Program-made: the position numbers and the translations under genes
The notes under the pieces: generated by a model
Databases searched by the model: none
The model's input: only the letters and a program-made list of their open reading frames with translations
What the model was told of the DNA's origin: nothing
Source: Akkermansiaceae bacterium
GTDB taxonomy: Bacteria > Verrucomicrobiota > Verrucomicrobiia > Verrucomicrobiales > Akkermansiaceae
Direction: 5' to 3'
Assembly: GCA_905182405.1 (NCBI GenBank)
Contig: CAJJBQ010000001.1
Span: forward strand, 1,736,001-1,800,000
DNA: 64,000 bases
Shown: positions 35,402 to 45,783 of the stretch, one piece after another
Layout of the letters: each line of letters begins with the position of its first letter
Position numbering within the stretch: the first letter of the stretch is position 1

Positions 35402-37135
35402 ATGGCTTTTAGAAAACATCAAATCACCCGGAGAGAAAGCTTCGCTACGCTAGGAGTTGGTCTACCCGCTTTTTCATTGGGGTTGTCCGGGTGCCATAAC
35501 GCCAAAAGCTCACCGAAAGAACTGGCTGCAGATTTCGCAGTGATTGGTGGTGGTCTTGGGGGATGCGCTGCAGCCTTATCAGCACTCCAATCTGGACTGA
35601 CAGTCATCATGACCGAAGAGACTAACTGGATTGGTGGTCAATTAACCTCTCAGGGCGTTCCCCCGGATGAACATCAGTGGATCGAAAGCTTCGGTTGCAC
35701 GCAAACATATCGCGATTTGAGAAACGCAATTCGCAGCCATTACAAAAAGAATTATCAACTCACTGCAGATGCCCGTGGCAATAAAACCCTAAACCCTGGT
35801 AGCGGTTCAGTTTCCCGTCTTTGCCACACTCCCCGAGTGGCCTTAGCCTGCCTCGAGGCGAAGTTGGAACCCTTCATCTCCTCTGGTAAGCTGACGCTAT
35901 TAAAACAAACTATTCCGATAGCAGTCGAAGCCAACAATGATGAAGTCAAATCAGTCGAGGTGTTGAATCTCGAGAGCAATAACCATTTGATTCTGCATGG
36001 CCGTTATTTTGCTGATGCGACAGAGCTGGGTGATCTTTTACCAATGGCCAAGTGCGAGCATGTGGTGGGCACAGAAGGTAGAAACGTCACTGGTGAATTA
36101 CACATGCCCGAGAAAGCCTCCAGAACCAATCAACAGGCCTTCACTATGTGTTTCGCCATTGATCACAACGAAGGAGAAAATCATACCATTGACCAACCTA
36201 GTGAATATAGTTTCTGGAAAAACTTCACACCCGAAATTACGCCCCCTTGGCCGGGACCTCTACTAGACTTTAAATACACCCACCCCTCCAGTGGCTTATC
36301 TAAACGATTAGGTTTTAATCCAACTGGCCCACAGAAGAAGGGCATTATTAACCTTTGGACGTATCGACGCATTTTAGCCGCTAAAAATTTCCTACCTGAA
36401 AGTGGCTTGCAGGACATCAGCCTGATCAATTGGCCACAGAACGATTATCTGCTAGGAAACTTGGTTGATGTAAATCGCGATGAACAAAAAACACACATCG
36501 CCCGCGCAAAACAATTAAGCCTTTCGCTGCTCTATTGGCTGCAAACAGAAGCTCCACGTGATGATGGCGGTCAAGGTTGGCCAGGGCTGCGACTAAGGAG
36601 TGATATTATGGGGACCAGTGACGGACTTGCTAAGTATCCCTACGTTCGAGAATCCCGTCGCATCAAAGCCCTAACAACTATCTTAGAGCAGCATTGCGGC
36701 GTAGAAAATCGAATGAAAATCTTGGGACTAAATGACGCCAAGAGTCTTAGCGCTAAGCGCTATCCAGACTCAGTTGGTATTGGACATTATCAAATTGATC
36801 TCCACCCAAGCTCAGGAGGCGACAACTACATCGACTTCGCGACACTTCCATTTGAGATCCCACTTGGAGCACTCATTCCTCGCCGCCTTAAAAACCTCAT
36901 CCCAGCATCAAAAAATATCGGGACAACCCATCTGACCAACGGCTGCTACCGGCTCCATCCAGTCGAATGGAATATCGGAGAAGTTGCCGGTGTTCTTGCC
37001 AGTGAATCGATAGCGAAATCCACTAATCCTGAGCATTTTCATAAGGACAAAAAATACCTGAATGAATTTCAGGATACCCTCGTCAAGCGAGGGATCGAAA
37101 TCCGTTGGCCAGACAGACTCGTCAGTAAGACCTAA
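35402..37135 (+). CDS. Exported FAD-dependent oxidoreductase
   Basis: This 577-aa protein has a Tat-like signal with a lipobox (TRRESFATLGVGLPAFSLGL, then SGC; acylated Cys31). The dinucleotide-binding motif GGGLGGC lies at about 49-55, followed by LTVIMTEETNWIGGQLTSQG. This matches the FAD-dependent oxidoreductase family that accompanies polysaccharide-degradation genes in Planctomycetes and Verrucomicrobia. Folding with FAD before Tat export is consistent. The substrate is unknown. No strong terminator follows. Confidence 0.87.
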   Translation: MAFRKHQITRRESFATLGVGLPAFSLGLSGCHNAKSSPKELAADFAVIGGGLGGCAAALSALQSGLTVIMTEETNWIGGQLTSQGVPPDEHQWIESFGCTQTYRDLRNAIRSHYKKNYQLTADARGNKTLNPGSGSVSRLCHTPRVALACLEAKLEPFISSGKLTLLKQTIPIAVEANNDEVKSVEVLNLESNNHLILHGRYFADATELGDLLPMAKCEHVVGTEGRNVTGELHMPEKASRTNQQAFTMCFAIDHNEGENHTIDQPSEYSFWKNFTPEITPPWPGPLLDFKYTHPSSGLSKRLGFNPTGPQKKGIINLWTYRRILAAKNFLPESGLQDISLINWPQNDYLLGNLVDVNRDEQKTHIARAKQLSLSLLYWLQTEAPRDDGGQGWPGLRLRSDIMGTSDGLAKYPYVRESRRIKALTTILEQHCGVENRMKILGLNDAKSLSAKRYPDSVGIGHYQIDLHPSSGGDNYIDFATLPFEIPLGALIPRRLKNLIPASKNIGTTHLTNGCYRLHPVEWNIGEVAGVLASESIAKSTNPEHFHKDKKYLNEFQDTLVKRGIEIRWPDRLVSKT

Positions 37136-37486
37136 CAGAAGTCCATCAAGGTATATCTGTATAAATGATTGGTGGATTCTCTATTTATTCCCAGACCTCC
37201 AACGACGGCAGCTCTCGCTGTTAGCACGGCTTAATCGGAGCCGTAGTTGGAATGGAAAAAGGAAAAAACGCTCAATAAAGAAGCCATTAAGGTGGCAACA
37301 AGCAACCCCCTTTCTTTCCCTGTCCAATCCCTTCATCTAGCAGCCACCCTCCCGGGTTTACCTGGGGAAAGACATCGATGAAACGGGGTGTGGGCCGACA
37401 GTTTCATCAGAGGCCATTCCCATCCTCGAACTGAAGCGTGCCGCAGGTTTTCCTGCGAGACGCCTACGAGGTAAGGAATGTTTGCC
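37136..37486. other. Intergenic, nothing recognised
   Basis: These 351 bp lie between two convergent genes. All short frames are unsupported, and I found no transposase motif, tRNA or island-repeat copy. A run of C/T-rich sequence lies near 37320-37350 but pairs with nothing obvious. Confidence 0.4.
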
Positions 37487-39901
37487 TTATTCTTCCCGAA
37501 CCCTGAAGAAGGCTTTGACAGGCTGCGGATTCCCTTCAGAAAAATTAGCGGTGTAGGTCGACTCCGGGCCGTCACCCGCCTCCAGTGAATCAGCCAATTC
37601 TATCCAGTCTCCGTCAAGGGATGTCGCCATATCTATTGCGTAATTACGATCGGGGCTAGAGTTCCAGCTCAGCTCCACCGAAAGATCCATGACCTCTATT
37701 TCAGTAATTTCCAATGCTCCCGCGGAAGCCCCTTGGGCTAAAAACAAGGCCTGTGCTTGTTCTTCTGTAATCAAGATACCCTGGAAGTAGTTGAAGACTG
37801 CGATATCACCGTTAAAGGACTCAGGATTGAAGGGGTTTCCACCGGGAATGTTATTCCCTGTTCCCAACTCTGCCAAATCTCCACCATCCCAATCTTCAAT
37901 GGCCCCGGTACTCGTCACCTCGGCTTTCAGCTCACCATTCACAAAGAATCTGGCTGTCCCGCTTGTCGCAGAATCCACATCTCCCACACCAACGACATGA
38001 AAGAAATCCGAGGCCGCTCCAATCTCGGCAAGGTCGGAGGAAGCGATCACCCGCTGGGAGTCGTTATTGGCGTTCTGAAATCGAAAATCCAATACGCTGC
38101 CGTTAAGAACAAAGGCCGTTCCAGCACCATTTCCACCTGTATTGAACAAGGTATGGAGACCTTCAAAGTCGCCGGGGCGGAAGATGAATTCCCAACTAAC
38201 GTCCGCCTTGGTAACCGGGTCGCCCAGCCCGTCTTGAAACGAATCGGCAGGATTGCTCATGAGAGCCAGATTGGGAGAATTGATCCATGTGGTAATGTTT
38301 CCAAAATTTGAACTACCGGTTTCAACCGTGCCCGAGCCAATCCAGACTATTCCGGCATTTCCGGTGGAATTGATGGTTGGCTGCCACTCCACTCCCAAAT
38401 CAACGACATCCTTGGCATTCCAACCCAGAGTCGGAGGAACATTATTCGAAACGGTCACTGTGACATCCTCCGTCACGCTACCAAGTTCATTGGTCGCGGT
38501 GAGGATATAGGTGGTATTCGCTACCGGACTAACAACAGCGCTGTCGAGATCTCCGACATCTCCCACATCAGGGGATAGGGACAGCGAGGCCTCCCCGGAA
38601 ACCTCCCAAACGAGAGTTGCCGAATTCCCGCTCAAGATTGTGTCAGCCCCAATCGTCGTAAAGCTACTGATGACCGGGGGCCCGACATGCACCCTGACCG
38701 ATGCGCGCTGGTCCAAAGAATCACTCGTTCCATTGAGAATGTAGGTCGTGCTCCCAGTTGGGTTTACAGTGGTGCTACCCGCTCCATTGACCGTCATGCC
38801 CGCGACATCAGCCACCCCGTTATCGATGGATAAGCTGTCAAAATCATTAACTTCCCACGATAGAATGACCGGATCTCCCGAAGCCACTCGGACCTGGTCT
38901 GAGGTGAAACTTTTAATGGGCACCATGTCCGATTGAATCCCGGTCAGGTAATGAAGACGTGCCTGGTCGGCGGTTAATGAAGTTCCGTCGTAGATCGCGA
39001 ATTCATCGATGACTCCGTCATAAAAAAAGGTCGGATCCGCTCCCCTAACCAGACCGTCGTGAAAAACGGACTCGGCATAACGGCGCCCGATCCCGATGGC
39101 ATCGGTGTGATTATACCATAATCCGACTTTGTCCTCGACCCGTCCGATCTCCTCACCATTGAGATATGCCACCAAATCTCCATTGAGATTCTCTTGAATG
39201 TTATCCGGCTTATCGATGACGAAGACCAAATGGTAAATCTCCCCTGCTGAGACCGTCGTGTTAATTGCGAAATCAGGATCGATTAGTCCGGGATCAGCCT
39301 CACCTCCCCAGGGAGTTTCCGCCAGATTGGTCGTCATGATATAGAGCTCCGCCTCCGTGGGGTCAGCCTCCTGGGTTCCATCCAAATAGATACTGATGCC
39401 TCGTGTGGTCCCCCCTTCTTCAAAAATAATTTGCCGGTTTTCTCGGCCGGTCACCGGTAGATTGCGAGGTTGAAACCATAATTCGTAGGTTCGATTGGCG
39501 GTCCCCGGATTGCCGGGAACGACGTTCAAGGCCGGGGAATTGGGAACAAACAGCCCTTGTGATTCGGCTGCATCGAACATGATGGCGCCATCATCTGAAT
39601 TCGGGACAATTCCGTCCACTACCATCGGTAGGACGGCTGTATTGCTTCTCAGTTCTGCATGGAGAGGTAACCCATTTTCATCGCTGCCAAGCACGGCAAA
39701 TACTTTGTCCATCCCACTGGTCAATTTACCCATCGTCCAGTAGATATCAGGATCGTCCAGAAGGACAGCATCCTGGCCGTCTTCGGCTTGAGAAGAGAGA
39801 CTCAGAGTCCCAGAAATCAGAGCGGTAAGGGCGGTAAGGGCGGTTTTTCCAAGGAATGCATGGAACGTCTGAACATTAGATTGTTTGTCTGTTTGTGTCA
39901 T
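37487..39901 (-). CDS. Secreted LamG/Ig-like multidomain protein
   Basis: This 804-aa protein has a signal peptide (TALTALTALISGTLSLSSQA). A first LamG/concanavalin-like domain spans about 45-310 (TYELWFQPRN, GISIYLDGTQ, YFYDGVIDEFAIYDG). Ig-like or Big-type repeats follow at about 325-500 (TTYILNGTSDSLDQRASVRV; TTYILTATNELGSVTEDVTV). A second LamG domain (about 510-700; ADVSWEFIFRPGDFEGLHTL) and a C-terminal segment (ELSWNSSPDRNYAIDMATSL) complete it. No catalytic motif is visible. It probably binds carbohydrate or works in adhesion at the cell surface. Confidence 0.85.
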   Translation of the reverse strand: MTQTDKQSNVQTFHAFLGKTALTALTALISGTLSLSSQAEDGQDAVLLDDPDIYWTMGKLTSGMDKVFAVLGSDENGLPLHAELRSNTAVLPMVVDGIVPNSDDGAIMFDAAESQGLFVPNSPALNVVPGNPGTANRTYELWFQPRNLPVTGRENRQIIFEEGGTTRGISIYLDGTQEADPTEAELYIMTTNLAETPWGGEADPGLIDPDFAINTTVSAGEIYHLVFVIDKPDNIQENLNGDLVAYLNGEEIGRVEDKVGLWYNHTDAIGIGRRYAESVFHDGLVRGADPTFFYDGVIDEFAIYDGTSLTADQARLHYLTGIQSDMVPIKSFTSDQVRVASGDPVILSWEVNDFDSLSIDNGVADVAGMTVNGAGSTTVNPTGSTTYILNGTSDSLDQRASVRVHVGPPVISSFTTIGADTILSGNSATLVWEVSGEASLSLSPDVGDVGDLDSAVVSPVANTTYILTATNELGSVTEDVTVTVSNNVPPTLGWNAKDVVDLGVEWQPTINSTGNAGIVWIGSGTVETGSSNFGNITTWINSPNLALMSNPADSFQDGLGDPVTKADVSWEFIFRPGDFEGLHTLFNTGGNGAGTAFVLNGSVLDFRFQNANNDSQRVIASSDLAEIGAASDFFHVVGVGDVDSATSGTARFFVNGELKAEVTSTGAIEDWDGGDLAELGTGNNIPGGNPFNPESFNGDIAVFNYFQGILITEEQAQALFLAQGASAGALEITEIEVMDLSVELSWNSSPDRNYAIDMATSLDGDWIELADSLEAGDGPESTYTANFSEGNPQPVKAFFRVREE

Positions 39902-39992
39902 TATAACGAGGTCTTATTTATAACTTATCGTATTTTCATGGAGTAGGGAAGCTGTAATATTGAGGTAACAGCCTCAGGTGTAAAAGATTACC

Positions 39993-40060
39993 TCTAGGAA
40001 TTTTCTTTTGGCGGGAGGGCTTTTAAACCGGCTTTGGACCGGAGCAAAGAAGGGTGTTTC
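39993..40060 (+). repeat. Island repeat, copy G
   Basis: TCTAGGAATTTTCTTTTGGC is followed by GGGAGGGCTTTTAAACCGGC and TTTGGACCGGAGCAAAGAAG. Both halves are present, in the same orientation as the other copies, between the LamG gene start and the sulfatase start. Confidence 0.75.
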
Positions 40061-40177
40061 AAAAAGGTATTTCGCGGATCTCCATCATGATTTAAGGAAG
40101 CCCATTCCGATCTCAAAGAAGGGCGTATTAAAAAGTCGATTTGCCGGATTGGATAAGTTTTACAGACTGCTAGCTTC

Positions 40178-42403
40178 ATGAATCCTATGAGCCTACTCCT
40201 CAAATTTCTCATCTCGCTTCCGCTCCTGTCCATCGTGGTCGGACTTGCTCCCATCTCGGCAAAACAACCCAATATCGTCTTCTTTTTCACGGACGACCAA
40301 ACCATCAGCACCCTTGGCTGCTACGGAAACCCCGTCGTCAAATCTCCCAATATCGATGCCCTCGCCAAACGCGGCACTCGTTTTCAACAAGCATTCGTCA
40401 GCCACCCCATTTGCTGGGCCAGCCGCACCTCCATTCTCACTGGCCTTACTGCTCGCAGCTTTCGCCAACCCGGCAATGGAGACCGCGCCACTAAAAAATC
40501 CGTCTCGGTTCTCTACTCAGATCTTCTCCGCGAAAACAACTATCGCACCGGCTATTACGGTAAATGGCACTTCAGCGCGCGACCCTATGACCAGAAAGCT
40601 CACTTCGACGAGTTCGAAGCGATCGGCCGCAATCCCTTCTTCAAAAAGCAAGCCGATGGCTCCCTCCGCCACGAGACCGATCTAATCGTCGATCGCGGCA
40701 TTGCATTCCTGAAATCTCAACCCAAGGACAAACCCTTTGCCCTCAATATGTGGTTCAATGCCTGTCACGCCGAAGATGGCGACAAGCGCCCCGGCATCGG
40801 CCACTTCGCCTGGCCCCAATCCGCCAATGGCCTCTTCGAAGACAGCTACATCGGACCGCCCCGCCTCGCTGATCCCGCGATCTTCGAAGCTCTCCCCGAC
40901 TTTCTCCAAACCAGCATCACTCGCGAGCGCTACTTCTGGCGTTGGAACACTCCCGAAAAATACCAAACTAACATGCGTGCCTATTACCGCATGGTCACCG
41001 GAATCGACAATGCCATCGGGCGTTTTTTAAAAGCCCTCGATGAAGCCGGTCTCTCCGAAAACACCATCGTCGTTTACTCAGCCGACAATGGCTACCACAT
41101 GGCCAACCGCGGTCTCTCCGGTAAGTGGTCCCATTATGAGGAATCGATTCAAGTTCCCCTCATCATCGCCGACCCCCGTGTCTCCGAAGATCAACAGGGC
41201 CAAGTCACTAACGCCGCCGCTCTCAATATCGACATCCCAGCCACTTTCCTCGACTGGGCCGGCATCAAAACCCCGGAGCGTTACGATGGTCGCAGCCTGA
41301 AGCCTCTCGTCGAAGGCGAAACTCCTAAAGACTGGCGCACCGAAACCTTTCACGAACACTTCGCGGTCCGAAACCGTATTCCGGCCTACGAAGGAATCCG
41401 GACTTCCACCCATAAATACGTCCGCTATCTCGACCACGACACCGAGTTCCTCCACGATCTCAAGAACGATCCTGATGAACTCGTCAACCTCGCCAAGGAT
41501 CCCAAATACTCAGCCAAGCTCGCTGAAATGCGTGAACGGACCGACGTCCGTATCAAGGAACTTGGCGGCCCGCTCGATCCCCTCAAAGGTTCCTTCACCG
41601 CCTCAACCGCTCCCCACCCTGAATCCTCCGCTGCCGTCGGATTAGCAAGTAACGCCGAAGGCTTCACTCGCCTCTTTAACGGACAAAGCCTCCGCAACTG
41701 GACTGGTAATTCGAAATACTGGTCGGTCAAAGACAAGGCCATCACCGGCGTCACTGATGGCTCGCTTAAGATGAACCGCTTTATCACTTGGAATGGCTCA
41801 ACCGTTCAAAACTTCGAACTCCAGGTGAAAGTCAAATTCAGCGACCGCGCCAACAGCGGTATTCAATATCGTGGCAAAATGCGCCCTGAAGTCGATCTCG
41901 ACATCGTCTCCGGCTACCAATGCGACATTATGCAAAACCCACCGCACCAAAACGGCATGGTCTATGACGAACGTGGCCGACGAATTCTCGCCTACACGGG
42001 ACAAAAAGTCGTCATCGATGAGGAAGGAAAATCTTGGATTGTCGGAGAAATACCCGTCAAAAAATTCGAGCCCGACGTTTGGCACGACTACCGCGTTCTT
42101 GTTCGTGGAAACCACCATCAACACTGGATCGACGGCCATCAAACCGCCGACCTCATCGACCTCGATGAAAAAGGACGCGCCCTCGAAGGAGTCCTTGGCT
42201 TCCAAGTCCACGTCGGTCCCGCCATGGAAATCCAGTTCCGCAATATCCTCCTCAAAAACCTCCCTGACGCCCTTCCGCTTCGGACCGCCGCAGACACCAA
42301 GATTCCCAGCTGGATCCTTTGGCGTTCGCCCTCAAGGCACTCCGGCGAAAGGCTGGAAGCCTCCTCTCTATCAAAAGTAATAAGCCTCACCAACATTCCC
42401 TAG
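40178..42403 (+). CDS. Secreted sulfatase fused to a DUF1080 domain
   Basis: This 741-aa protein has a signal peptide (LLKFLISLPLLSIVVGLAPI, cleavage near SAK). The sulfatase domain spans about 30-465, with metal ligands in FFFTDDQ, a formylglycine precursor CWASR (Cys79-Arg83, CxAxR type) and YSADNGYHM. A DUF1080 domain follows at about 490-695 (FTRLFNGQSLRNWTGNSKYW; ANSGIQYRGKM; WHDYRVLVRGNHHQHWIDGH). The last 35 or so residues look out of frame: the other frame reads FGVRPQGTPAKGWKPPLYQK and stops at 42380, a more natural end. Codons ending in C are favoured more than in neighbours, suggesting a separate origin. It needs a formylglycine-generating enzyme, which is not in the window. Confidence 0.87.
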   Translation: MNPMSLLLKFLISLPLLSIVVGLAPISAKQPNIVFFFTDDQTISTLGCYGNPVVKSPNIDALAKRGTRFQQAFVSHPICWASRTSILTGLTARSFRQPGNGDRATKKSVSVLYSDLLRENNYRTGYYGKWHFSARPYDQKAHFDEFEAIGRNPFFKKQADGSLRHETDLIVDRGIAFLKSQPKDKPFALNMWFNACHAEDGDKRPGIGHFAWPQSANGLFEDSYIGPPRLADPAIFEALPDFLQTSITRERYFWRWNTPEKYQTNMRAYYRMVTGIDNAIGRFLKALDEAGLSENTIVVYSADNGYHMANRGLSGKWSHYEESIQVPLIIADPRVSEDQQGQVTNAAALNIDIPATFLDWAGIKTPERYDGRSLKPLVEGETPKDWRTETFHEHFAVRNRIPAYEGIRTSTHKYVRYLDHDTEFLHDLKNDPDELVNLAKDPKYSAKLAEMRERTDVRIKELGGPLDPLKGSFTASTAPHPESSAAVGLASNAEGFTRLFNGQSLRNWTGNSKYWSVKDKAITGVTDGSLKMNRFITWNGSTVQNFELQVKVKFSDRANSGIQYRGKMRPEVDLDIVSGYQCDIMQNPPHQNGMVYDERGRRILAYTGQKVVIDEEGKSWIVGEIPVKKFEPDVWHDYRVLVRGNHHQHWIDGHQTADLIDLDEKGRALEGVLGFQVHVGPAMEIQFRNILLKNLPDALPLRTAADTKIPSWILWRSPSRHSGERLEASSLSKVISLTNIP

Positions 42404-42580
42404 AATCGCCACCCACCGTGACGTGGCGATCCGCTACCTGACAGCGGGCACTCACTCGGATCACAATACGATCTGTAAGTTCCGCCGCGAGAACCTCAGG
42501 GCTTTCCGCGAGAGCTTTGTCGATGTATTGGAGCTGGGTATTTTACGTCTGAAAGGTTTTCTTCGTCATTTTCTTTTATG
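42402..42580 (+). mobile_element. IS1182-family transposase fragment
   Basis: The plus frame reads HRDVAIRYLTAGTHSDHNTI, then [20 protein letters not shown]. This is the N-terminal region of IS1182-type transposases (DIAFRYLAANQHPDHTTI-like). It lacks both start and catalytic parts. It ends exactly at the start codon of the tandem sulfatase gene, whose upstream region is therefore IS-derived. Confidence 0.8.
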
Positions 42581-45535
42581 AATCTTCTTACCATCGTTTG
42601 GTTAAGGGTTGCCTTAGTCGCCTCCCTGTTCGTTTCTCCGGTTTACGCAAAGAAGCCGCCCAATGTCATTTTTTTAGCGGTTGATGACATGAACGACTGG
42701 ATCGGTTGCTTAAATACGACACCGGGTGCGATCACTCCGAATATTGACAAGCTGGCAGCGCGTGGCGTGAATTTTTCAAACGCCCACACTCCAGGGGTCT
42801 ATTGCGCTCCGGCGCGGGCGGCGATTTTTTCGGGCCAGTTTGCTTCGACGACTGGGTGCTATCAATCGGCAGATTATTTCACAGACCATCCTGAGATCGA
42901 AGGTCTGCAAACCAGTTTTTCGAAAGCGGGATACACTACCTTGGGCGCGGGCAAGCTCTTTCACCATCGTGAGGGCAGTATCGATGTTCGTGGTTGGGAC
43001 GAATTCTTCTTACGGAAGCAATCGCAACGTCTCGCGGGTTGGGCTCTTGATTCCTGGAGCGAGGAAACTCCTTTTCCTGATCCTTTTCCGGCCAGTATCT
43101 TCAACAAAGGCAAGAAGGTGACGGGTGGGCTTTTCCTCGAGTGGGCTGGTTTGCCCAATGAAAAGGAAGAGGAGATGGCCGATACCATTCGCATCAATTG
43201 GACGGTGGATCAGTTGAAGAAGGAGCACGATAAACCTTTCTTTCTCGCTTGCGGTATCTACGCGCCGCACTTTCCCAATTACTGCCCGCAGAAATATTTC
43301 GATCTCTACGATCGCGATGAGATTGAGTTGCCTCCCTATAAAGCGGACGACCTCGATGACCTACCCGAGCGGATCAATAGGGCCAAGAGAGGTCGTTCAA
43401 AAATTCATAAGGAGCTCGAGAAGAAGGGTGCCGTGAAGGATGCCATCCACGGTTACCTCGCCTGTATGAGTTACGCCGATGCCATGATGGGACGCGTTCT
43501 TGATGCCTTGGAAGCAAGTTCTCACGCTGATAACACGATCGTCGTACTGTGGTCCGACCACGGCTATCATCACGGCGAAAAATACGATTGGGGAAAGCAT
43601 ACCCTCTGGGAACGGACCTCAAATGTTCCCTTCATCTGGGCTGGTCCGGGAGTGGCCAAAGGCTCGAAGATCGAGGTTACCGCCAGTCTCATCGACATGT
43701 ATCCTACTTTTGTCGAAATGTGCGGATTACCGAAGCCTCACCAGAAGCTCGAAGGAACTTCGTTGGTGACGACCCTCGCGAAACCCGGCGAGGCCAAGGA
43801 CCGCGATGTCTATCTGCCCTATATGGATCCCGGTGAGTTCGCGGTCATCAATCAAGACTGGCGCTATATCTCCTATGGCAAGGACGGGGAAGAGCTCTAT
43901 GATCTGAAAAGCGATCCCCACGAGTGGGAGAACCTTGCGGAGAAACCCAAGTATGCCGAGAGGAAGGCAGTCTTGCGCAAATCTGCACCGAAAGGATTCG
44001 CACCTGCCAATCCGAAGAGGAATATAAAGAAAGACCTCATCATTGAAGGTGAATCGTTCCATTGGAAGAGGGGGGGGACGAAGATTCCTGCGACCAAATC
44101 GCTTCCCAAAAAAACTGCGGGGAAGAAGAAAAAGAAGAACGTCCTCTTCATCGTCTGTGATGATCTCAATACGCACGTCACACCCTCCGACTACGATCAG
44201 ATCTTATCTCCCACGATGGCGCAGTTTTCTGCCGAGGCCATGACTTTCAAGCGGGTCTTTTGCCAGTATCCCGTGTGTGGTCCATCACGCGCCTCGATGC
44301 TCCATGGTCTCTATCCTGAGTCGACCGGTGTTCTCGATAATAGGGTTGATATTCGCCAGACGCGTCCTGGTACAGTTTCAATGCCCCAGTATTTTAAGGA
44401 TCATGGCTACTGGACGGGTGAGGTTGGAAAAATTTTCCATAATCCGCAAAATAACCCGGGGGAAGTGGCTTGGAGCGAGTCGCACTTTTACGCAAATGAC
44501 GAACTACCGGTCGTTGCGGAAGCTCGCAAGAAATTCGAGGAGGAAAACGGATCAGTGGAGTTGCGAGAAAATCGGAAAGCCTGGCGCGAGCTTTCCAAGA
44601 AAGCAGGAGCCAAGCTCGATGCGCAAACGCCTCCCGGATACGGGCGAAGCGGTCTTAGGGATGAGCAACACAAGGACGGCAAAAACGCGCGCACGGTTGC
44701 GGGCTGGCTCCGCGAGAAACCCAATGGCAAAAAACCCTTCTTTATCGCCTGTGGTATACAGAAACCACACGTGCCATTCCTAGCACCCTCGAAATACTTC
44801 GATCTCTATCCGCTCGATCAGATTGTCTATTCTCCGGATAAGCCTGACCTTTGGGATAGTATCCCCCGGGGAGCTATCAACGGTCGCTTTAAGGAGTTTG
44901 GCTTCGAACTCGGAAAGGAAGACGATGGACGACGTCGCAAATACATGCAGGCCTATCATGCCTGTATTAGCTTCGTGGACGCCCAGTTGAAGCTCGTCAT
45001 GGACGCGCTCAAGGAAAGCGGCCAGTCGGAAAATACCATCGTGATTTTGACCTCGGATCATGGTTATCACTTGGGGGATCATTTCCTTTGGGGGAAGGTC
45101 AGCCTCTTCGATATCGGAGCAAAGGTTCCCTTCATGATCCGGGTTCCTGGCCTCACCAAGCCCGGAACGGAATCGCAAGCGATGGTCGAGTTGATCGACA
45201 TCTACCCAACCCTCGTTCAGCTCACTGGCCTTGAGCGTCCCGCACATCTGCAAGGGGCTTCCCTTCGACCATTGCTCGACCACCCCGAGCGACTCGGGAG
45301 AAAAAAATATGCCTACAGTGTAGTGAAGCGTGGTAAGAAAATGGGCTACACCCTGCGCAATCAGAAGTGGCGTTACGGGAAGTGGCACGACGGCGAGGAA
45401 CTCTACAACCTCACCAATGATCCCGAGGAAAAAGTGAATCTAGCAAACCGGGATAATCTTGATCACCGACTGGGTGAATTCCGCCGCGTCCTGAAGATGA
45501 GACAGGACCAGGCCTCCAGTCGTCGCAACAAATGA
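42578..45535 (+). CDS. Tandem two-domain secreted sulfatase
   Basis: This 985-aa fusion of two complete sulfatase domains has one signal peptide ([14 protein letters not shown]). Domain 1 (about 27-465) has the metal site FLAVDDMND, formylglycine precursor CAPAR (76-80) and [21 protein letters not shown] basic linker (about 466-520, ending [10 protein letters not shown]) leads to domain 2 (about 521-975), with [13 protein letters not shown] (567-571) and [20 protein letters not shown]. Both halves resemble iduronate-2-sulfatase/choline-sulfatase-type enzymes and keep their catalytic residues. Domain 2 has lost its own signal, so a read-through fusion of two adjacent genes is likely. Substrates are unknown. 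Confidence 0.9.
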   Translation: MNLLTIVWLRVALVASLFVSPVYAKKPPNVIFLAVDDMNDWIGCLNTTPGAITPNIDKLAARGVNFSNAHTPGVYCAPARAAIFSGQFASTTGCYQSADYFTDHPEIEGLQTSFSKAGYTTLGAGKLFHHREGSIDVRGWDEFFLRKQSQRLAGWALDSWSEETPFPDPFPASIFNKGKKVTGGLFLEWAGLPNEKEEEMADTIRINWTVDQLKKEHDKPFFLACGIYAPHFPNYCPQKYFDLYDRDEIELPPYKADDLDDLPERINRAKRGRSKIHKELEKKGAVKDAIHGYLACMSYADAMMGRVLDALEASSHADNTIVVLWSDHGYHHGEKYDWGKHTLWERTSNVPFIWAGPGVAKGSKIEVTASLIDMYPTFVEMCGLPKPHQKLEGTSLVTTLAKPGEAKDRDVYLPYMDPGEFAVINQDWRYISYGKDGEELYDLKSDPHEWENLAEKPKYAERKAVLRKSAPKGFAPANPKRNIKKDLIIEGESFHWKRGGTKIPATKSLPKKTAGKKKKKNVLFIVCDDLNTHVTPSDYDQILSPTMAQFSAEAMTFKRVFCQYPVCGPSRASMLHGLYPESTGVLDNRVDIRQTRPGTVSMPQYFKDHGYWTGEVGKIFHNPQNNPGEVAWSESHFYANDELPVVAEARKKFEEENGSVELRENRKAWRELSKKAGAKLDAQTPPGYGRSGLRDEQHKDGKNARTVAGWLREKPNGKKPFFIACGIQKPHVPFLAPSKYFDLYPLDQIVYSPDKPDLWDSIPRGAINGRFKEFGFELGKEDDGRRRKYMQAYHACISFVDAQLKLVMDALKESGQSENTIVILTSDHGYHLGDHFLWGKVSLFDIGAKVPFMIRVPGLTKPGTESQAMVELIDIYPTLVQLTGLERPAHLQGASLRPLLDHPERLGRKKYAYSVVKRGKKMGYTLRNQKWRYGKWHDGEELYNLTNDPEEKVNLANRDNLDHRLGEFRRVLKMRQDQASSRRNK

Positions 45536-45747
45536 AGCTCCTCACCTTCATTCTTGTCGGCAGTCTATTTGGGGCCTCGCTTCAAGCTGCGATCATCAGC
45601 GAAGGGATTGTCAAAATCGTCGAAGGAATCGCCATCCCGATTGACATTGTTACGTTGTCTTTCATGTTCATGGTGGTAGGTGAAATGGGGGATGGAAACC
45701 GGCGTCCCTCCTGCCAGGCTTGGTCCTGCTGCGGGGATGCTATGTAA
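45532..45747 (+). CDS. Short ORF with signal-like start, possibly truncated
   Basis: This 71-aa ORF overlaps the tandem-sulfatase stop by 4 bp (ATGA). The start [20 protein letters not shown] looks like a signal peptide, followed by a second hydrophobic stretch ([11 protein letters not shown]), then an abrupt cysteine-rich end ([14 protein letters not shown]). I recognise no family. The sudden change in character suggests the 3' end has been lost. It could also be non-functional. Confidence 0.35.
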   Translation: MKLLTFILVGSLFGASLQAAIISEGIVKIVEGIAIPIDIVTLSFMFMVVGEMGDGNRRPSCQAWSCCGDAM

Positions 45748-45783
45748 CCGGATGGATCCTATCTTTTTGGGTTAGGGTTATCG

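Noticed and set aside
28382..40060. Integron-type cassette array with attC sites
   Set aside because: Spacing and common orientation suggest cassettes, but no RYYYAAC/GTTRRRY core sites and no integron integrase were seen, and some units hold convergent genes. It is kept only as a repeat-delimited island.
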